A DNA stretch of 64,000 nt from Saccharina japonica (GCA_008828725.1 MEHQ01004012.1:128198-192197); one strand, 5' to 3'; positions 44,901 through 53,342 are shown, counted from the stretch's first letter. Notes: a model not told the origin generated them from the sequence alone. Numbers and translations: made by a program.

Positions 44901-47900
44901 TGTGCGACGCATGCTACGATAGAGGTTCACCATGATTTTTCTGAGCTCTTAACTTAAGGAGCGTCATATCTCACCGAAAAAAACAAATTTGGAGGAAAAT
45001 AAAAGTGCTGCCGGATGCGAAATCTCATGACCGAAGTATACTCTGAAACATTATTCGTCACAAAAAAATGAAAGTCCGACGAATTTGGGTTAAGGAGCCC
45101 GATCGTTCAGAAAACGATTCAGCCAAAAAATGCTACCTCTACCGTAGCACGCGTCGTGCAAGACTTCCATACCCGTACCCTGAATCCACAAACCCTAAAG
45201 AACACAACCTTGCAAAATACGGTATCAGCTATGTTGTCTCATACCTGGTGTCGTATGTGTCAACGTTGTGTTCTGTAGGATTTGTGGATTGAGGGTACAG
45301 GTATGGAAGTTTTAGAGAACGTACAGAAGTCCCGGGTACGGGTATTGAAGTTTTACAGAACTAATATAAGTTCTGGGTACGGGTATGAAGGTCCTCATAA
45401 CTCACAGAAGCTAGACACGCCATATAACTCCGTACAATCTGTGGTTGTTGCGTTGCAAGAGGAGTACATACAGGATGGAGGCGTAGCAATCGACGGGGGC
45501 GGGGTGTACTCGTTTCATGCATGACCCTTAAGGGGGGGTGGAGGAAATAATATTTTTTGCTCTGGGCACGGATTGAGTTTCGACGTAATCCTTGATTTCC
45601 CAGGTGTGGTTTCTTTTAGTCTGCCTTAGAAAATGAAATCTGACTGTATAACGGCGTGGGGCGAACCCGTTTTTTTTTTCGCGTAAATAACCTGTGTGCT
45701 TGTTTGTGAAATATATAGGGCGGAAGCGTGGAAGTTGCTGGGTTTACTCTGACTGGCGACGACCTGATGCTGAAGAGAGGTTTCAAGGGAGACACGGACG
45801 TGTTTGAGCCGGCAGTGTCAGACGACGGCAAGGTTATGGTCGCGTTGGACACCAGAAAAGACGAGAAGGTGCGCGGGCATTTAGTTTTTAACGGAGTCGT
45901 GTTTTGGCTTTTTTGCTCGTGTATTTTTCGCTAGGTGCGTGCGTGTGTAGGCAGCAAAGGCAGGCTTTTGTTACTTGATCGTGGTTGTATTGTGCTTGTG
46001 AGGTGATTGCCTTGCCCGCGAGCCCCCCCGCGAACTATATATCATATACGTGCACGGCAGCAATTGTTTCGGGGGAGCTTCCAGCTGCAATGTTTTAGTT
46101 GCCCCCTGCGAGCAGGCGACCATGTTCACACAGAGCACGCTTGTCCTTTGTACCGGCCTGGTAAGTTGTACAACAGCAGTGGGTTGGGGTCAGCAGCGAT
46201 CATCAGTCTGGCGGCGTTTCCATTGCCTCGACGTTGTATACACGTACGTATGACATTTAGGTGCATATACGTACGTATGATTCGAAGGTGCCTTTGAATC
46301 TCGAAAGAGGCAGGCGTTTTCCGCAACAACTTGCAATGCAACGACACTGGCTGTACAACCTCTTCTTATGGACTTTCCTTCTTGAAATCTCTCGTGGGGC
46401 CCGCTGTTGGCTGTTGATAGTACGCGGGGACTATAATACGTGTCATATGGACCTCGTACGGTATATATAGTACACCAAAACCTATGATACTAGTGTATAT
46501 TCACCTTTTTTTACTAACAATATTTGGTGCTGTTTACTATGGTTTTCCTCAACAGGTCCTGTCGCAGAAGCTGGCGCGCGAAATCGTAAGCCGCATCCAG
46601 AAACTCCGAAAGAAGTCGGGTCTGCAGGTCGGCGAGTCGGTGGAGGTGAGATGCCCGTCCCCGGCTCTGCTTAAGTACCCTGTCTGTTTTATTTCTTCAC
46701 TGCTTGTTTTTCTGCCCCACCAAAAAATAGTATGTATGTATGTATGATGTACTTACGTATGGAATATAATTTATGTAGTTTTCAACAGAAGGTGCGCGCA
46801 AAAGAAGCGATCCGACTGTTTTAGTTGTGCTCGTACCGAGCTATGATATCACCCTGTCCTATGTACGTAGCCTCTTTTAACCCATTCTATAAATTAAAAT
46901 AATACCCTACTCTAATTCCAAGTATTTTCACCCAAATACTTGGGACCAGTTCTTGACCCTATTAATAGTGCGTCCGGGATATTATATAGGTCCCTTATCA
47001 GAGTGGGCAGCAATCTGAGGTCTCTTATATACCGTTTTATGTATCCCTTAAAAAGGGGTTATATCTGTACCAAGGTGAACAAGTAGTAAAGGGCTTTTGA
47101 CGGATCCGCCCCCATGTGATGCATGTGTGTTTTTGTTGCGCCCCATATGATAAATGTGTGTGTATTTTTATTATTTATTTTTTCAGGTGTTTTTCCAGGA
47201 CGACACTGTCGGTGCCGCCGCTGGCGCGGCCATCGCGGCAAACGCCCTCCTCGTTGCGGACGCGGTTCGGTGTATGCCGTTGCCGTCTTCTCGGATGCCT
47301 GCTTACGCTGTCCCGCTCGGGCAGGAGCGGTTCTCGGCGTGCGCGGAGGAGAAGGATGGGGCACCCCAAGAGCTAGACTTCTCCGTGTTTTTGACACGTC
47401 CCTGCCTCTCTTTCGACCAGGTAATGAAATAAACCCTTCGGTGGATGTTGTTTTGAGTTGTTAGTACAGATAAGCGTTTTTTTGTGCTCTTGCGTGTGTC
47501 TTGTTGTAAACGGTTCGTTTGCGTTTTGTTTTGTGTTGCACTGTATTGGAGGTGCGTCAGTTCCGGCTTTTTTTTTAAGTCGTACCCTATCCGTTGCTTC
47601 GCTGAACTAGGTAATACATACACCCACTGACCCCTCCTCCCTACCCTCCCCTCCCTCCTGTCCTTGCCTCGCCACGGAACTCGCGGTACCCGAACTCGTT
47701 CTCCCTTGAACCGGACAACATCGCCAATCGACAATCGACGACGAACACATCTACCTACACACGTCAACGATGCGCGGCATAACCAACAACCATGGTTCCG
47801 TGTGTTTTGGCGGCGGGATCAATCAATCAATCATCAATCACCCCCGACTTGAATAAATGCTCAGGAGTCGATGGACGCGAAGTGCGCGGCCGCTAAAGTA

Positions 47901-48089
47901 GACGCCGCCGTCGCCAGACAGCTCCTCGCGTCGCTCGACTACGCGCGAGTGCGACGAGAAGCGAAACCCTCCACGGTTTTGACTGTGGGGGAGGCGTGTG
48001 TAACCGTCGAACTCGGGACGGACTACTTTTTCGACGCGCGAGAGGCCCTGAGGAAAGTGGGTTCGGAGGAGATGAAGTGGGCGTTGTGA
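8353..48089 (+). CDS. IARS: Isoleucyl-tRNA synthetase, cytosolic (24 exons)
   Basis: Charges tRNA-Ile and edits mischarged Val-tRNA-Ile; class I, eukaryotic cytosolic type. Exons: 8353-8406, 9403-9529, 10289-10425, 11174-11305, 11756-11953, 13316-13407, 14356-14468, 18273-18415, 26634-26728, 27591-27710, 28580-28735, 29335-29473, 30019-30102, 34417-34539, 35124-35262, 35863-36149, 36720-36864, 38920-39115, 40665-40860, 43978-44127, 45719-45868, 46556-46645, 47187-47420, 47865-48089. All introns are GT-AG, phases match throughout, and the total is 3,525 nt (1,174 residues), within the usual family length of about 1,100-1,260. HIGH-type HYGH lies at residues 54-57 and KMSKR at 608-612. A second, broken set of exons 9-11 lies in the interval before exon 9 (see separate entries). 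About 91% of the gene is intron, much of it repeats. Confidence 0.96.
9618..9690 (-). repeat. Poly(G)-linked ~65-bp element, IARS intron 2
   Basis: G run, then CATGGCCGTGCTCGTATATG, GGCCATAGACTCTGGCAT and TGCAATGC. Same family as the LARS intron cluster, minus orientation. Confidence 0.75.
10636..10889 (+). mobile_element. 255-bp TIR element (MITE-like), copy 1
   Basis: One of three highly similar GC-rich copies in IARS introns 3, 5 and 6. The body contains GCCCCGGGGCGGCCGCGTGC and GGGGGGTGCATTTATTTGC. Ends are imperfect inverted repeats (ATGTCCGGCACGG at the left in copy 3; its counterpart at the right is ATGTCGGGCGTGG when read inverted). No reading frame for a transposase, so it would need help from elsewhere. 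Copies 1 and 3 share a further ~30 bp at the right end. Confidence 0.8.
11425..11605 (+). repeat. ~150-bp dispersed repeat, copy 1 (IARS intron 4)
   Basis: Contains CGGCACTAA, CACACTGCCACACTGGTTAA, CCATCTGTGCCAA and AGGGACCACTGCTGTAT. Related copies lie at 17023-17180 (IARS intron 7) and 61030-61200 (TTLL intron). Confidence 0.75.
12484..12736 (+). mobile_element. 255-bp TIR element, copy 2
   Basis: Same body as copy 1, in IARS intron 5; left end reads GGGACAGACGG and right end CCACGCCCGACAT. Differs from copies 1 and 3 at only a few positions over 250 bp, which indicates recent spread. Confidence 0.8.
13316..18415 (+). CDS. IARS: IARS exons 6-8: editing (CP1) domain, first half
   Basis: Residues about 217-332. 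Exon 6 holds the Thr-rich editing peptide [17 protein letters not shown], exon 7 the [16 protein letters not shown] segment, and exon 8 GTGIVHQ, which leads into the second half of the editing site encoded by exon 9. Intron 6 contains a 255-bp TIR element. Intron 7 (3.8 kb) contains three ~100-bp cores within inverted repeats and two further local repeat pairs. Confidence 0.95.
13801..14055 (+). mobile_element. 255-bp TIR element, copy 3
   Basis: In IARS intron 6; best preserved ends, ATGTCCGGCACGG and CCACGCCCGACAT, which pair as a 13-bp imperfect inverted repeat. Same orientation as copies 1 and 2. Confidence 0.8.
15131..15283 (+). mobile_element. ~100-bp core inside inverted flanks, copy 1
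   Basis: Core (about 15155-15263) runs from CCCATAATTCATTCGCAGTG through CCGGGTCCGCGTTCGAGCC to GGATGTCTGAGCGC. Flanks are inverted: GATAGCGC at 15145-15152 pairs with GCGCTATC at 15262-15269, and about 20 bp outward pair at roughly 17 positions. GTTCGAGCC resembles a Pol III B box, but no A box was found. Confidence 0.7.
15612..15770 (+). mobile_element. ~100-bp core inside inverted flanks, copy 2
   Basis: The same core at about 15636-15750. Its flanks differ from those of copies 1 and 3 but are again inverted: AGGGTGGAGAGG and GGGCGAGCGC on the left; GCGCTGCCC and CTCTCCTCACCCT on the right. About 20 of 26 positions pair, with small gaps. Confidence 0.7.
16205..16362 (+). mobile_element. 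~100-bp core inside inverted flanks, copy 3
   Basis: Third core at about 16230-16343. Left flank GATTATCACTATCGAGAGAG, right flank CCCTCTCTAGTGTTAGTGTA; they pair around GAGAG/CTCTC and ATTA/TAAT with gaps. The core is over 95% identical to the other two, while all three flanks are unrelated to each other. Confidence 0.65.
16395..16593 (+). repeat. Tandem duplication, ~110-bp unit (IARS intron 7)
   Basis: Two units share GTGAGCATTTGTTAT, GTGGGGAT, GCTGCGGTGCGGCT and AACTAGTTTTTGCTC, separated by T-rich sequence. Non-coding. Confidence 0.8.
17195..17900 (+). repeat. Pair of ~150-bp repeats with inverted ends (IARS intron 7)
   Basis: Copies at 17195-17340 and about 17730-17900 share GATGAGAAAACTACATTCCA, GCAGCAATGCGC and GTTAACCAGACTCT. 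The ends of each copy are inverted but differ between copies: GGGAGAGAGC/GCTCTCTCCC in the first, and an AGAAAACAG...GAGAAAGC arm with its inverted counterpart in the second. Confidence 0.7.
20309..20773 (+). other. Open reading frame in duplicated intron, unrecognised
   Basis: A GC-rich frame in T-rich intron DNA reads [40 protein letters not shown] and [17 protein letters not shown]. The corresponding stretch in copy B (25840-26240) keeps the same peptides in part. The protein-like composition suggests a captured gene piece or part of a mobile element rather than intron. No family recognised. Confidence 0.3.
20748..21640 (+). repeat. 893-bp segment, original copy
   Basis: Near-identical to 24141-25033 (one base difference seen, in a G-rich run). 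The first ~730 bp are absent from copy B at the matching place. It carries no convincing protein. Confidence 0.9.
21885..21979 (+). pseudogene. IARS exon 9, copy A
   Basis: Same length, phase and splice sites as exon 9 at 26634-26728; one synonymous difference (GTG/GTT, Val). Intact in itself, but it leads to the truncated exon 11 of copy A. Confidence 0.85.
22823..22942 (+). pseudogene. IARS exon 10, copy A
   Basis: 120 nt, same phase and splice sites as exon 10 at 27591-27710; five differences, all synonymous (Leu, Ser, Gly, Gly, Asp codons). Confidence 0.85.
24029..24143 (+). pseudogene. IARS exon 11, copy A, truncated
   Basis: Matches exon 11 (28580-28735) for 111 nt with two synonymous changes, then breaks off after Ala-Gln-Ala. 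The next bases, the start of the 893-bp duplicate, give TGA at once. The remaining 44 nt and the splice donor are missing. A transcript that includes this exon would end here and lose more than half of the enzyme. Confidence 0.9.
24141..25033 (+). repeat. 893-bp segment, second copy
   Basis: Copy of 20748-21640 at a constant offset of 3,393 bp. Its left edge interrupts exon 11 of copy A, and its right edge (GGGCAC/TTTTGC) abuts the first base of copy B. Near-identity against ~90% between A and B shows that it is much younger, or an assembly effect. Confidence 0.9.
25034..28690 (+). repeat. Duplicated IARS segment, copy B
   Basis: Paralogous to copy A; contains the intact exons 9-11 used in the gene model and continues without a break into exon 12. 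Three ~85-bp repeats lie near 25128, 25383 and 25730. Intron 10 here includes two tandem copies of the GAACTGGTCCCAC family (27806-27948). Confidence 0.9.
26634..29473 (+). CDS. IARS: IARS exons 9-12, intact copy
   Basis: Residues about 333-502. Exon 9 completes the editing pocket ([16 protein letters not shown] with its conserved acidic pair), exon 10 reads [20 protein letters not shown], exon 11 [20 protein letters not shown] through [14 protein letters not shown], and exon 12 [20 protein letters not shown]. These are the copies whose exon 11 is complete and spliced in phase to exon 12. The exon 9-11 sequences are also present upstream in a broken set. Confidence 0.94.
30019..36149 (+). CDS. 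IARS: IARS exons 13-16: catalytic second half with KMSKR
   Basis: Residues about 503-713. Exon 13 reads [14 protein letters not shown], exon 14 [20 protein letters not shown], exon 15 [14 protein letters not shown] and [14 protein letters not shown] (KMSKS motif, second ATP-binding signature), and exon 16 [20 protein letters not shown] plus the start of the anticodon-binding helices ([11 protein letters not shown]). Intron 13 (4.3 kb) holds two complex inverted elements. Confidence 0.96.
30869..31712. mobile_element. ~840-bp TIR element rich in GGGTACCC (IARS intron 13)
   Basis: Outer ends are inverted: GATTGATAAAGGTTGGCCCC on the left and GGGGCCAACCTCTAGTGATT on the right. Both subterminal regions (30890-31000 and 31540-31680) are filled with GGGTACCCG-like palindromes, at least seven. 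The middle holds no recognised protein. An extra copy of the left end lies at 30797. Likely a non-autonomous DNA element. Confidence 0.6.
31967..32950. mobile_element. ~1-kb fold-back with Ala-rich frame in both arms (IARS intron 13)
   Basis: Left arm about 31967-32434, right arm 32469-32950, loop of about 35 nt. Each arm encodes, on its own strand, a related peptide: Ala/Gln-rich, coiled-coil-like ([20 protein letters not shown]) then [11 protein letters not shown] and LNMKS.LD.VLVP. Conservation between arms at the protein level suggests a real source gene, possibly the N-terminal region of a mobile-element protein. Family not recognised. Confidence 0.6.
34102..34272. repeat. Inverted pair of the GAACTGGTCCCAC family
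   Basis: A minus copy (about 34102-34194) abuts a plus copy (34195-34272). ACTAATTCCAAGTAGTTTG pairs with the later CAAACCACTTGGAATTAGT, giving a hairpin of about 75-bp arms. AACCCCTT and AATGGGTT flank the pair. Confidence 0.8.
36185..36545. repeat. Short tandem repeats after IARS exon 16
   Basis: Three imperfect units with AGCATTTTCCTGGTAT and TTTCCAGGGAA (36185-36345), then four units of about 27 bp with ATACTGCCAGTATACTGG (36450-36545). Non-coding. Confidence 0.75.
36720..40860 (+). CDS. IARS: IARS exons 17-19: anticodon-binding domain
   Basis: Residues about 714-892. Exon 17 has [20 protein letters not shown] and [12 protein letters not shown]; exon 18 [17 protein letters not shown]; exon 19 [20 protein letters not shown]. 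At the 17/18 join the protein is about three residues shorter than the family, so a missed mini-exon in intron 17 is possible. Intron 17 carries four copies of a ~95-bp element and a duplicated copy of the exon 18 acceptor. Confidence 0.94.
37203..38359 (+). repeat. Four copies of a ~95-bp element (IARS intron 17)
   Basis: Copies at 37203-37297, 37597-37696, 37832-37932 and 38264-38359 share GATGAAGATTTGCTCACAAA, TGACACGCGGAAC and TAACGG..GACTGTCG. The ends are weakly inverted (ATTTGCT / AGCAAAT). All are in the same orientation and confined to this intron. Confidence 0.85.
38563..38940 (+). repeat. Tandem duplication of intron 17 end plus exon 18 start
   Basis: Two ~185-bp units (38563-38747 and 38748-38940), about 75-80% identical. 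Each ends in CAACCCAG or CCACCCAG followed by GGCTGTTCTGCATGT.CGAG, so the acceptor and first ~22 nt of exon 18 exist twice. Only the second is followed by the rest of the exon. Unit 1 also contains a ~100-bp TIR element (ACCATAGTAAATAGG / CCTATTTACGATGGT). Confidence 0.8.
41060..41222. repeat. 75-bp-arm hairpin (IARS intron 19)
   Basis: Arms 41060-41135 and about 41150-41222 pair through GGACGGTGCT, GGCGACGGCAGAGG and GCTTCATGTAGATGG and their inverted counterparts. Each arm, read on its own strand, gives a related peptide ([32 protein letters not shown]), so the hairpin is an inverted pair of a coding fragment. Confidence 0.7.
41735..43840. mobile_element. ~2.1-kb fold-back element with inner insertion (IARS intron 19)
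   Basis: The right arm 43153-43840 pairs with 42629-43152 plus 41735-41872. Centre is the tight palindrome GCCCTTGCCTAAAGGCAAGG at about 43143-43162. The left arm is interrupted by about 755 bp (41873-42628) with no counterpart on the right. Both arms contain a Cys/His-rich stretch (for example [20 protein letters not shown] on the minus strand) that recalls the C-terminal zinc finger of piggyBac-type transposases, but this is weak. Confidence 0.7.
43978..48089 (+). CDS. IARS: IARS exons 20-24: C-terminal domain
   Basis: Residues 893-1174. Exon 20 has [20 protein letters not shown], exon 22 [19 protein letters not shown], and exons 23-24 a less conserved end ([33 protein letters not shown]) with a TGA stop at 48087-48089. 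The order matches the eukaryotic cytosolic enzyme, which has this extension beyond the bacterial core. Exon 22 begins directly after the end of a MITE-like repeat that supplies its acceptor region. Confidence 0.93.
44221..44475 (+). repeat. Three tandem ~95-bp repeats (IARS intron 20)
   Basis: Units share CGTATTC.AACACCCCC, GAAAAGTTGGTCG and CGACGTCGAAAT.TGAT. Each begins near 44221, 44310 and 44407. Confidence 0.85.
44745..45420. repeat. Fold-back repeat (GGAACTTCTGTGAGTTCT) in IARS intron 20
   Basis: Left region 44745-44895 has several GAACTTCTGTGAGTTCT / CCCGTACC units; right region 45275-45420 has the same in inverse (GGTACGGGTAT, GAAGTTTTACAGAAC). The middle shares TGCTACCTCTACCGTAGCA and flanking sequence with 54160-54260. 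Confidence 0.7.
46450..46555 (+). repeat. MITE-like repeat ending at IARS exon 22 acceptor
   Basis: ACCTATGATACTAG, TTCACC, AACAATATTTGGTGCTGTTT and ACTATGGTTTTCCTCAACAG match the ~100-bp TIR element at 38553-38652; a related copy is at 33963-34022. The right end of the element supplies the sequence immediately before exon 22. Confidence 0.55.
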
Positions 48090-50851
48090 TCAGGATTAAT
48101 TATATAGGGGAGAGGGAGAGAAGTGTATTTTTTCCTCCTGGTGGGTCATTTTTGGTTCTTGTTTTGTACAAGGAGGAACTTTGAAGTTTGTAGCGTGTGG
48201 TAGGAAGGGGTTGATGGAGCTTGGCATGCAATTTTCCCGCGTACCAGCGGGAGTTGTAGAGAGAAAGGGGGAATTCGTGCGCAGTTGTTTGTCTAACTGC
48301 TGAATGATATTATTTCTCGTGGTGCTCCCGGGTGTCTGACGTGTGGGGTGTAGAGGAACTCCTATAATTTGTGTTTTGTGGGAGAGCGGGGGGGGGGGAT
48401 CGTCAGTGTTCGGTTGCCCCGTATGCAAATGCGAAGCCCCTCGTCCTGCCCCGCATCGCCAACAGATTTCGGAAGGCTGGCATCTCACGTGATGTCAGTA
48501 CAAAGCGTTTATCTCTCTCTCTCTCTTCATATTTTGGTGCCCAGTGTTGTTATTGTGTATACTATTGTAGTACCGTAAGCAGAGGCGGTTTGACGGCTGG
48601 CCCGGAACGGTTTTGGGGTAGTCACCGGTTCAAGTTGACGAGACATCCCCCCTCCCCCCCCGTGTGTGCATTCCACATTCGGGGGTACGAGTCGCACACA
48701 TGATTTGAGACCGACTAGCTGTGGCATCGTAGCTTGTAGGCGCTTCGTGGAACACACCTTCGTAAGAAGTTGGGCGTCGTGTAGATTGCCGCTGGACTGG
48801 TTGCGATGGCAGTGACGGTGGTTTTGCTCATCGCGTTTGGTTCTTGCCACACGCATGTACGATAGCACGCAAGAATCGCCGGAAACACTATTGTATCCCT
48901 TCCTTGTACGATTACGCCGAAGTTGGAGAGGGGGTATTCGAGAGACGCCAGCAGCTGATAGCCCCGATCGATCGGCGCTGTTAGTTTTAGACGGGTGCCG
49001 TGTAAGAAATATGACGCCGTCGTAGGAGTTCCATTAGCGGGGTAGGCGTGTTTTATTTTTGCTTCACGCATACGTTGCCACCCTGGCGACCGATTTTGTT
49101 GTCATGAAGTCGGGAGGAGCGTCATTTTTTTTTTTTACCTGCTGATTTGTCAAATGTGAATGAAAAACGAATCCCTAGATTCGACTGGGGTCAGGCGTGT
49201 AAAAACTCGCTTATCCTCGAAGCACGGTACATGCACTATGAAGCCGTTCAATTATATGAATAAAAACGAAGCCCCCAGTTTTAACTGGGTGGTCTGGAAA
49301 AAGTCGCTCATCCCCTGAAAAATACGACACACGAACTACTCGGGGGGTGCCGCCGATCGTATGTATAGGAGTTCCATTAGCGGAGGGGGGGTTGAGCGTG
49401 TTTTACTGCACGCATACTTGACCACCCTGGCGCGGTTTCATGTGTTGTGATGCGGCTAGGGGCGCCATGCTGTCTGGTGACATGTAGATGGAAGAAAAAA
49501 TCTCAGGTTCAACTGGGTGGGGTCTCTGGTGTGTGGTAAAATTCGCTCATCCTCGAAATACGATACAAGCAACTACTACATACAGCAGTAAATGACGTGC
49601 CATCGTAAAATAAAAGTTTGCACACTGCTGTGTCCCGTCCTCCTGTACACACAAGTATTTACGGCAGCATCCAAGAAGCTATCATTCCTCTCTTCTAGCA
49701 ACACTCACTTCCCACAGGTGTGCCCATGCCGGGCACTACTAAGAGTGTACTGGTAGTACTGGTAGCTCTTTGACCCCCCACCGCGAGTGGAGAACGAATA
49801 ATGCGGTACTAACAGATAATTCTTCGACTTCGGGATAAAGAATAAGTGCGGGATCACTTTTTTTCGAAATCAAGAAACAAGTTGGTTCTGAGTTTTGACT
49901 TTGAAATTTAGACTGCTCGATAAAGAGGTCCAACTCGATGACACCCACCCAACATGCAGTCACGAGACTAGCGAACGAGTCCGCGTGTGAGCCTCTAGCT
50001 GGATGCGCGCGTGGTTGACGCTAGGCGGAAACACTCGGCATCTCTGTTTCTAGCGCCTTGTGGTATTTCTATGCGCAGTTCGGAGGCCGACGCTTCCTCG
50101 GTTGTTTCATCGAAAGTTGAAGCAAACCAAGCCTGTGTCGTAACGCTCTATCAGGTACCCCAGATATACTTTTTATATTCTCGATTTTCGCCGTGTTCGA
50201 GCCTCTTCAATAAACTCATACTGGTACAGCAGTAGCAGTGTTTTTTGTCTACATCCAGCAAGCATGATTAAGGGGGGGGGGGGGGGGTCAAGAATCGGTG
50301 GGACGTGTACACTTCGACGGTGTGGCAACGAGCGGGGGGGTACGCAGTAAGTAGTTGACCCGAAGACAAGCCGTTTCCGCAGTGTACATACATAAGAAGA
50401 GCAGATATTAAGATGTACGCTGCCCTGCTGCTCCCCAGTATCATACTGCTCAAATGTGAAAGTTTAACTCTCGCACGAGGTCTACGTACGTACACGGAAA
50501 TTTCGAAATTTCATCATCAAACGTAAGTTAGCGCACCTCGAACAGATCATGATCTATCTATCTATTTACTGTAGACGATCTAGTTCATCACCTACCGCTG
50601 TGAGAGGTGGTGCAGGACCTGCCTGGTAAGTACAAATCCAACCAGGCAAACATGTCAAAGATCGCCCAGATGATACGGCTCTCACCCAGCAACACGAGCT
50701 AGATCGTACAAGATCAGGACCAATTATGTGCCCTTGGAAGATCTAGATGGTCGAACGGAAATCGATGACTTACTCGAACTGTGAAATTTTGACAGAGAAC
50801 GCGACCTTCCTCCTTTAGACCAGCGAGCCAGCTTTACTAAAAGTCGCCAGC

Positions 50852-50911
50852 TAGGTATTAGCAGTTGGCCAGGTATGGTAGTTACCATACCTGGCCAACT
50901 GCTAATACCTA
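50852..50911. repeat. Perfect 29-bp inverted repeat, 2-nt loop
   Basis: Left arm begins TAGGTATTAGCAGTTGGCC and the right arm is its exact complement, with GT between. No T run follows. It could be a cruciform or small-RNA hairpin; no other role is evident. Confidence 0.9.
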
Positions 50912-51078
50912 ACTATAGTTACTGTAGGTGCAGCGGTGCCAACTATATCCGACTATTTTGCGTTCCCTTGCTTTTCATGGTAGGCTACGACTCCTTTCCT
51001 ACGTACGGGGAGCGCATTTGCCCTTGAGATCACTCGCCCAGAGAGGGAGCTGAGATGTCTACTGTTGTTATACTTCTA

Positions 51079-51079
51079 C

Positions 51080-51173
<94 letters not shown>

Positions 51174-51174
51174 A
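51079..51174. repeat. (GTA)n microsatellite
   Basis: About 31 perfect units of a trinucleotide, flanked by TACTTCTACA and ACACGTACTG. Confidence 0.97.
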
Positions 51175-51296
51175 CACGTACTGCAAAAACCTATATATTG
51201 GCGCATCAAAAAACCTATATAATCGCTATCGGCGGTGCCGTTGGCGCTTCTTTTACATCTTATTTGTTTCACATGGAAAAATATGAAGCCTAAAAG

Positions 51297-51761
51297 TGTT
51301 ACGACGGTGCACCTAGATAGTACGCAAGATTCGAAGGCGCTGAGGGGGGACCCAGTTCAAGGGCGATGAAGACTGAAAGTGCCCTCGTGAAAGGCCTCCT
51401 TACGTGGAACACCGGCTTAATACCGAATCTCGTGAAGGAGGGCCCGCATTACTCGCAAATGAAGTGAGCAAGCACATGACATATCTGAGCCATATCTAAA
51501 CCAACTGCTCTGCGAGTTGGAGCTTCGTCAGCTGGAGGAGGCGAGAGCAGCAAGGTCAGCAACGCTGGAGCCTGTTCACCACGAGGACCCAGGTGGTGTC
51601 AATGCACGAGCTCGGTACAAGCTAAATCGTGTGTCTATCAGGAGTCTAGGATGTTCATGGGGACCCCCGGATATCGGTTATCACAAGCGGCAAGCGATAA
51701 CGGGAAACAGGTACCACAAACTGTCCTTGACCTATGTTGACCAGACGTAACGTTCGTATCA
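51297..51761 (+). repeat. Left LTR of the TRIM element
   Basis: Starts TGTTACGACGGTGCACCT and ends CGTAACGTTCGTATCA. Direct repeat of 53343-53808. Confidence 0.88.
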
Positions 51762-52269
51762 TGGTGTCCAATCCGAGAATCGAAATCGGGTTTCCACATT
51801 CTTATAATACGTAGTACTTCCGTATAGAAATGAAATACTATTGCTGTTATCAGCGTACACGGTGTACGGTATCGCGTATATGACCTGTCTCAGGCCAACC
51901 GGCTGGGGGGGAAGGTACGACGGCTTGCCAGAGTCATAAGAATAAGATAGATAATTTCAAGCGGTATTTAGGTGGTGATCGAGTGGGAAGTTTACATGGT
52001 CACTTAGTGTGCCGGAAAACGACCAGCTCGAGCAGCATAACTAAGCCGACAATCAATAGTGATATCAGCGTACACCGTCGATGGTATCGCGTGGCTGACC
52101 TGTGCCAGGCCAACCGGCTGGGGGGGAATGTACGACGGTTTGGTATAGTCATACATATTATATGTATATGATTGCAATCGGTATGTAGGGGGTGCTCGAG
52201 TGGAGAGTTGGCATGGTCACGCAGTGTGCTGGCAAAAGGCCACCGCGGTGAGCAGAACTAAGCTGACTA

Positions 52270-53200
52270 CTCAGGCGAAAGTGCAAAGCATCGACAAAAG
52301 GTCGACGCGAATCACCAAGCCCAAACAAAGGCGTTCGTATGAAAGCACAGCACACCGGCAAAGTCCCAGCGTGACGTGTGGACTAGTACGAGGCCTCTGG
52401 CGACAGTATGAATCACCGACAAAAGGTCGACGTGCAGTACCAAGCCATTCCCCCCCCGCAACCTAACCCCCACCCCCAACTACCCGGGCGAAGTATGAAA
52501 ACGGCGACAAAAGATCGACGCGAATCGCCAAGCCCAAACAAAGGCGTTCGTATGAAAGCACAGCACGCTGGCAAATCCTAGCGTGAGGTGTGGACTAATA
52601 CGATGCCTCGGGCGACAGTACGAAACATCGACAAAAGGTCGACGTGCAGTGCCAAGCCACCCCCCCCCCCGCCACCTATACCCCCCCCCCAACTACACGG
52701 GCGAAGTATGAAACGGCGACAAAAGGTCGACGCAGATCACCAAGCCCAGACGAAGGCGTTCGTATGAAAGCACAGCACGCTGGCAAATCCTATCGTGAGG
52801 TGTGGACTAATACGATGCCTCGGGCGACAGTACGAATCACTGACAAAAGGTCGACGTGCAGTGCCAAGTCACCCCCCCCCCCCCCCCACCTGCTCCGTCG
52901 GCGGCATTTGTAGGGGAGCGTAGTGGTCTATGGTCATATGACTATACGGCCGTGCACGACATGAGTACCCCCCCCCCCCCCCCCTCCCCCCGCAACCTAT
53001 ACCCTCCCCAACTACACGGGCGAAGTATGAAACGGCGACAAAAGGTCGACGCAGATCACCAAGCCCAGACAAAGTCGTTCGTATGAAAGCACTGCACGCT
53101 GGCAAATCCTAGCGTGAGGTGTGTACTAGTACGATGCCTCGTGCGACAGTACAAATCATCGACAAAAGGTCGACGTGAAGTACCAAGCCAACCCCCCCCC
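52270..53200 (+). repeat. Four tandem ~213-bp units inside the TRIM
   Basis: Each unit starts near CGACAAAAGGTCGACGC (52289, 52505, 52717, 53033) and includes GGCGTTCGTATGAAAGCAC and a second CGACAAAAGGTCGACGTG, then a C run. The third spacing is about 100 bp longer because a poly(C)-linked ~65-bp element lies inside it (52895-52990). Confidence 0.85.
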
Positions 53201-53342
53201 CCAAACCAATGGCAACCCTTGAACTTTTAAGAAGCTATGGACCGTGGGTTGAAAGATAGTTGCCGAAATAGCGTCTTCTGATATAGTGCACCATCGGGAG
53301 TGTCGCGTGATTGTCCCTTTCTGGCCACTCAGCTGGGGGGGA

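Larger units (their letters stand above)
48090..51296. other. Intergenic region 3' of IARS
   Basis: Presumed 3' UTR then repeats. Two ~210-bp direct repeats (about 49020-49240 and 49365-49570; GGAGTTCCATTAGCGG, CACCCTGGCG) with a partial third between them, a G run at 50272-50287, a perfect hairpin at 50852-50911 and a GTA microsatellite. No gene recognised. Confidence 0.7.

Noticed and set aside
51030-51286. Poly-Tyr / poly-Ser frames
   Set aside because: Translation of a GTA microsatellite.
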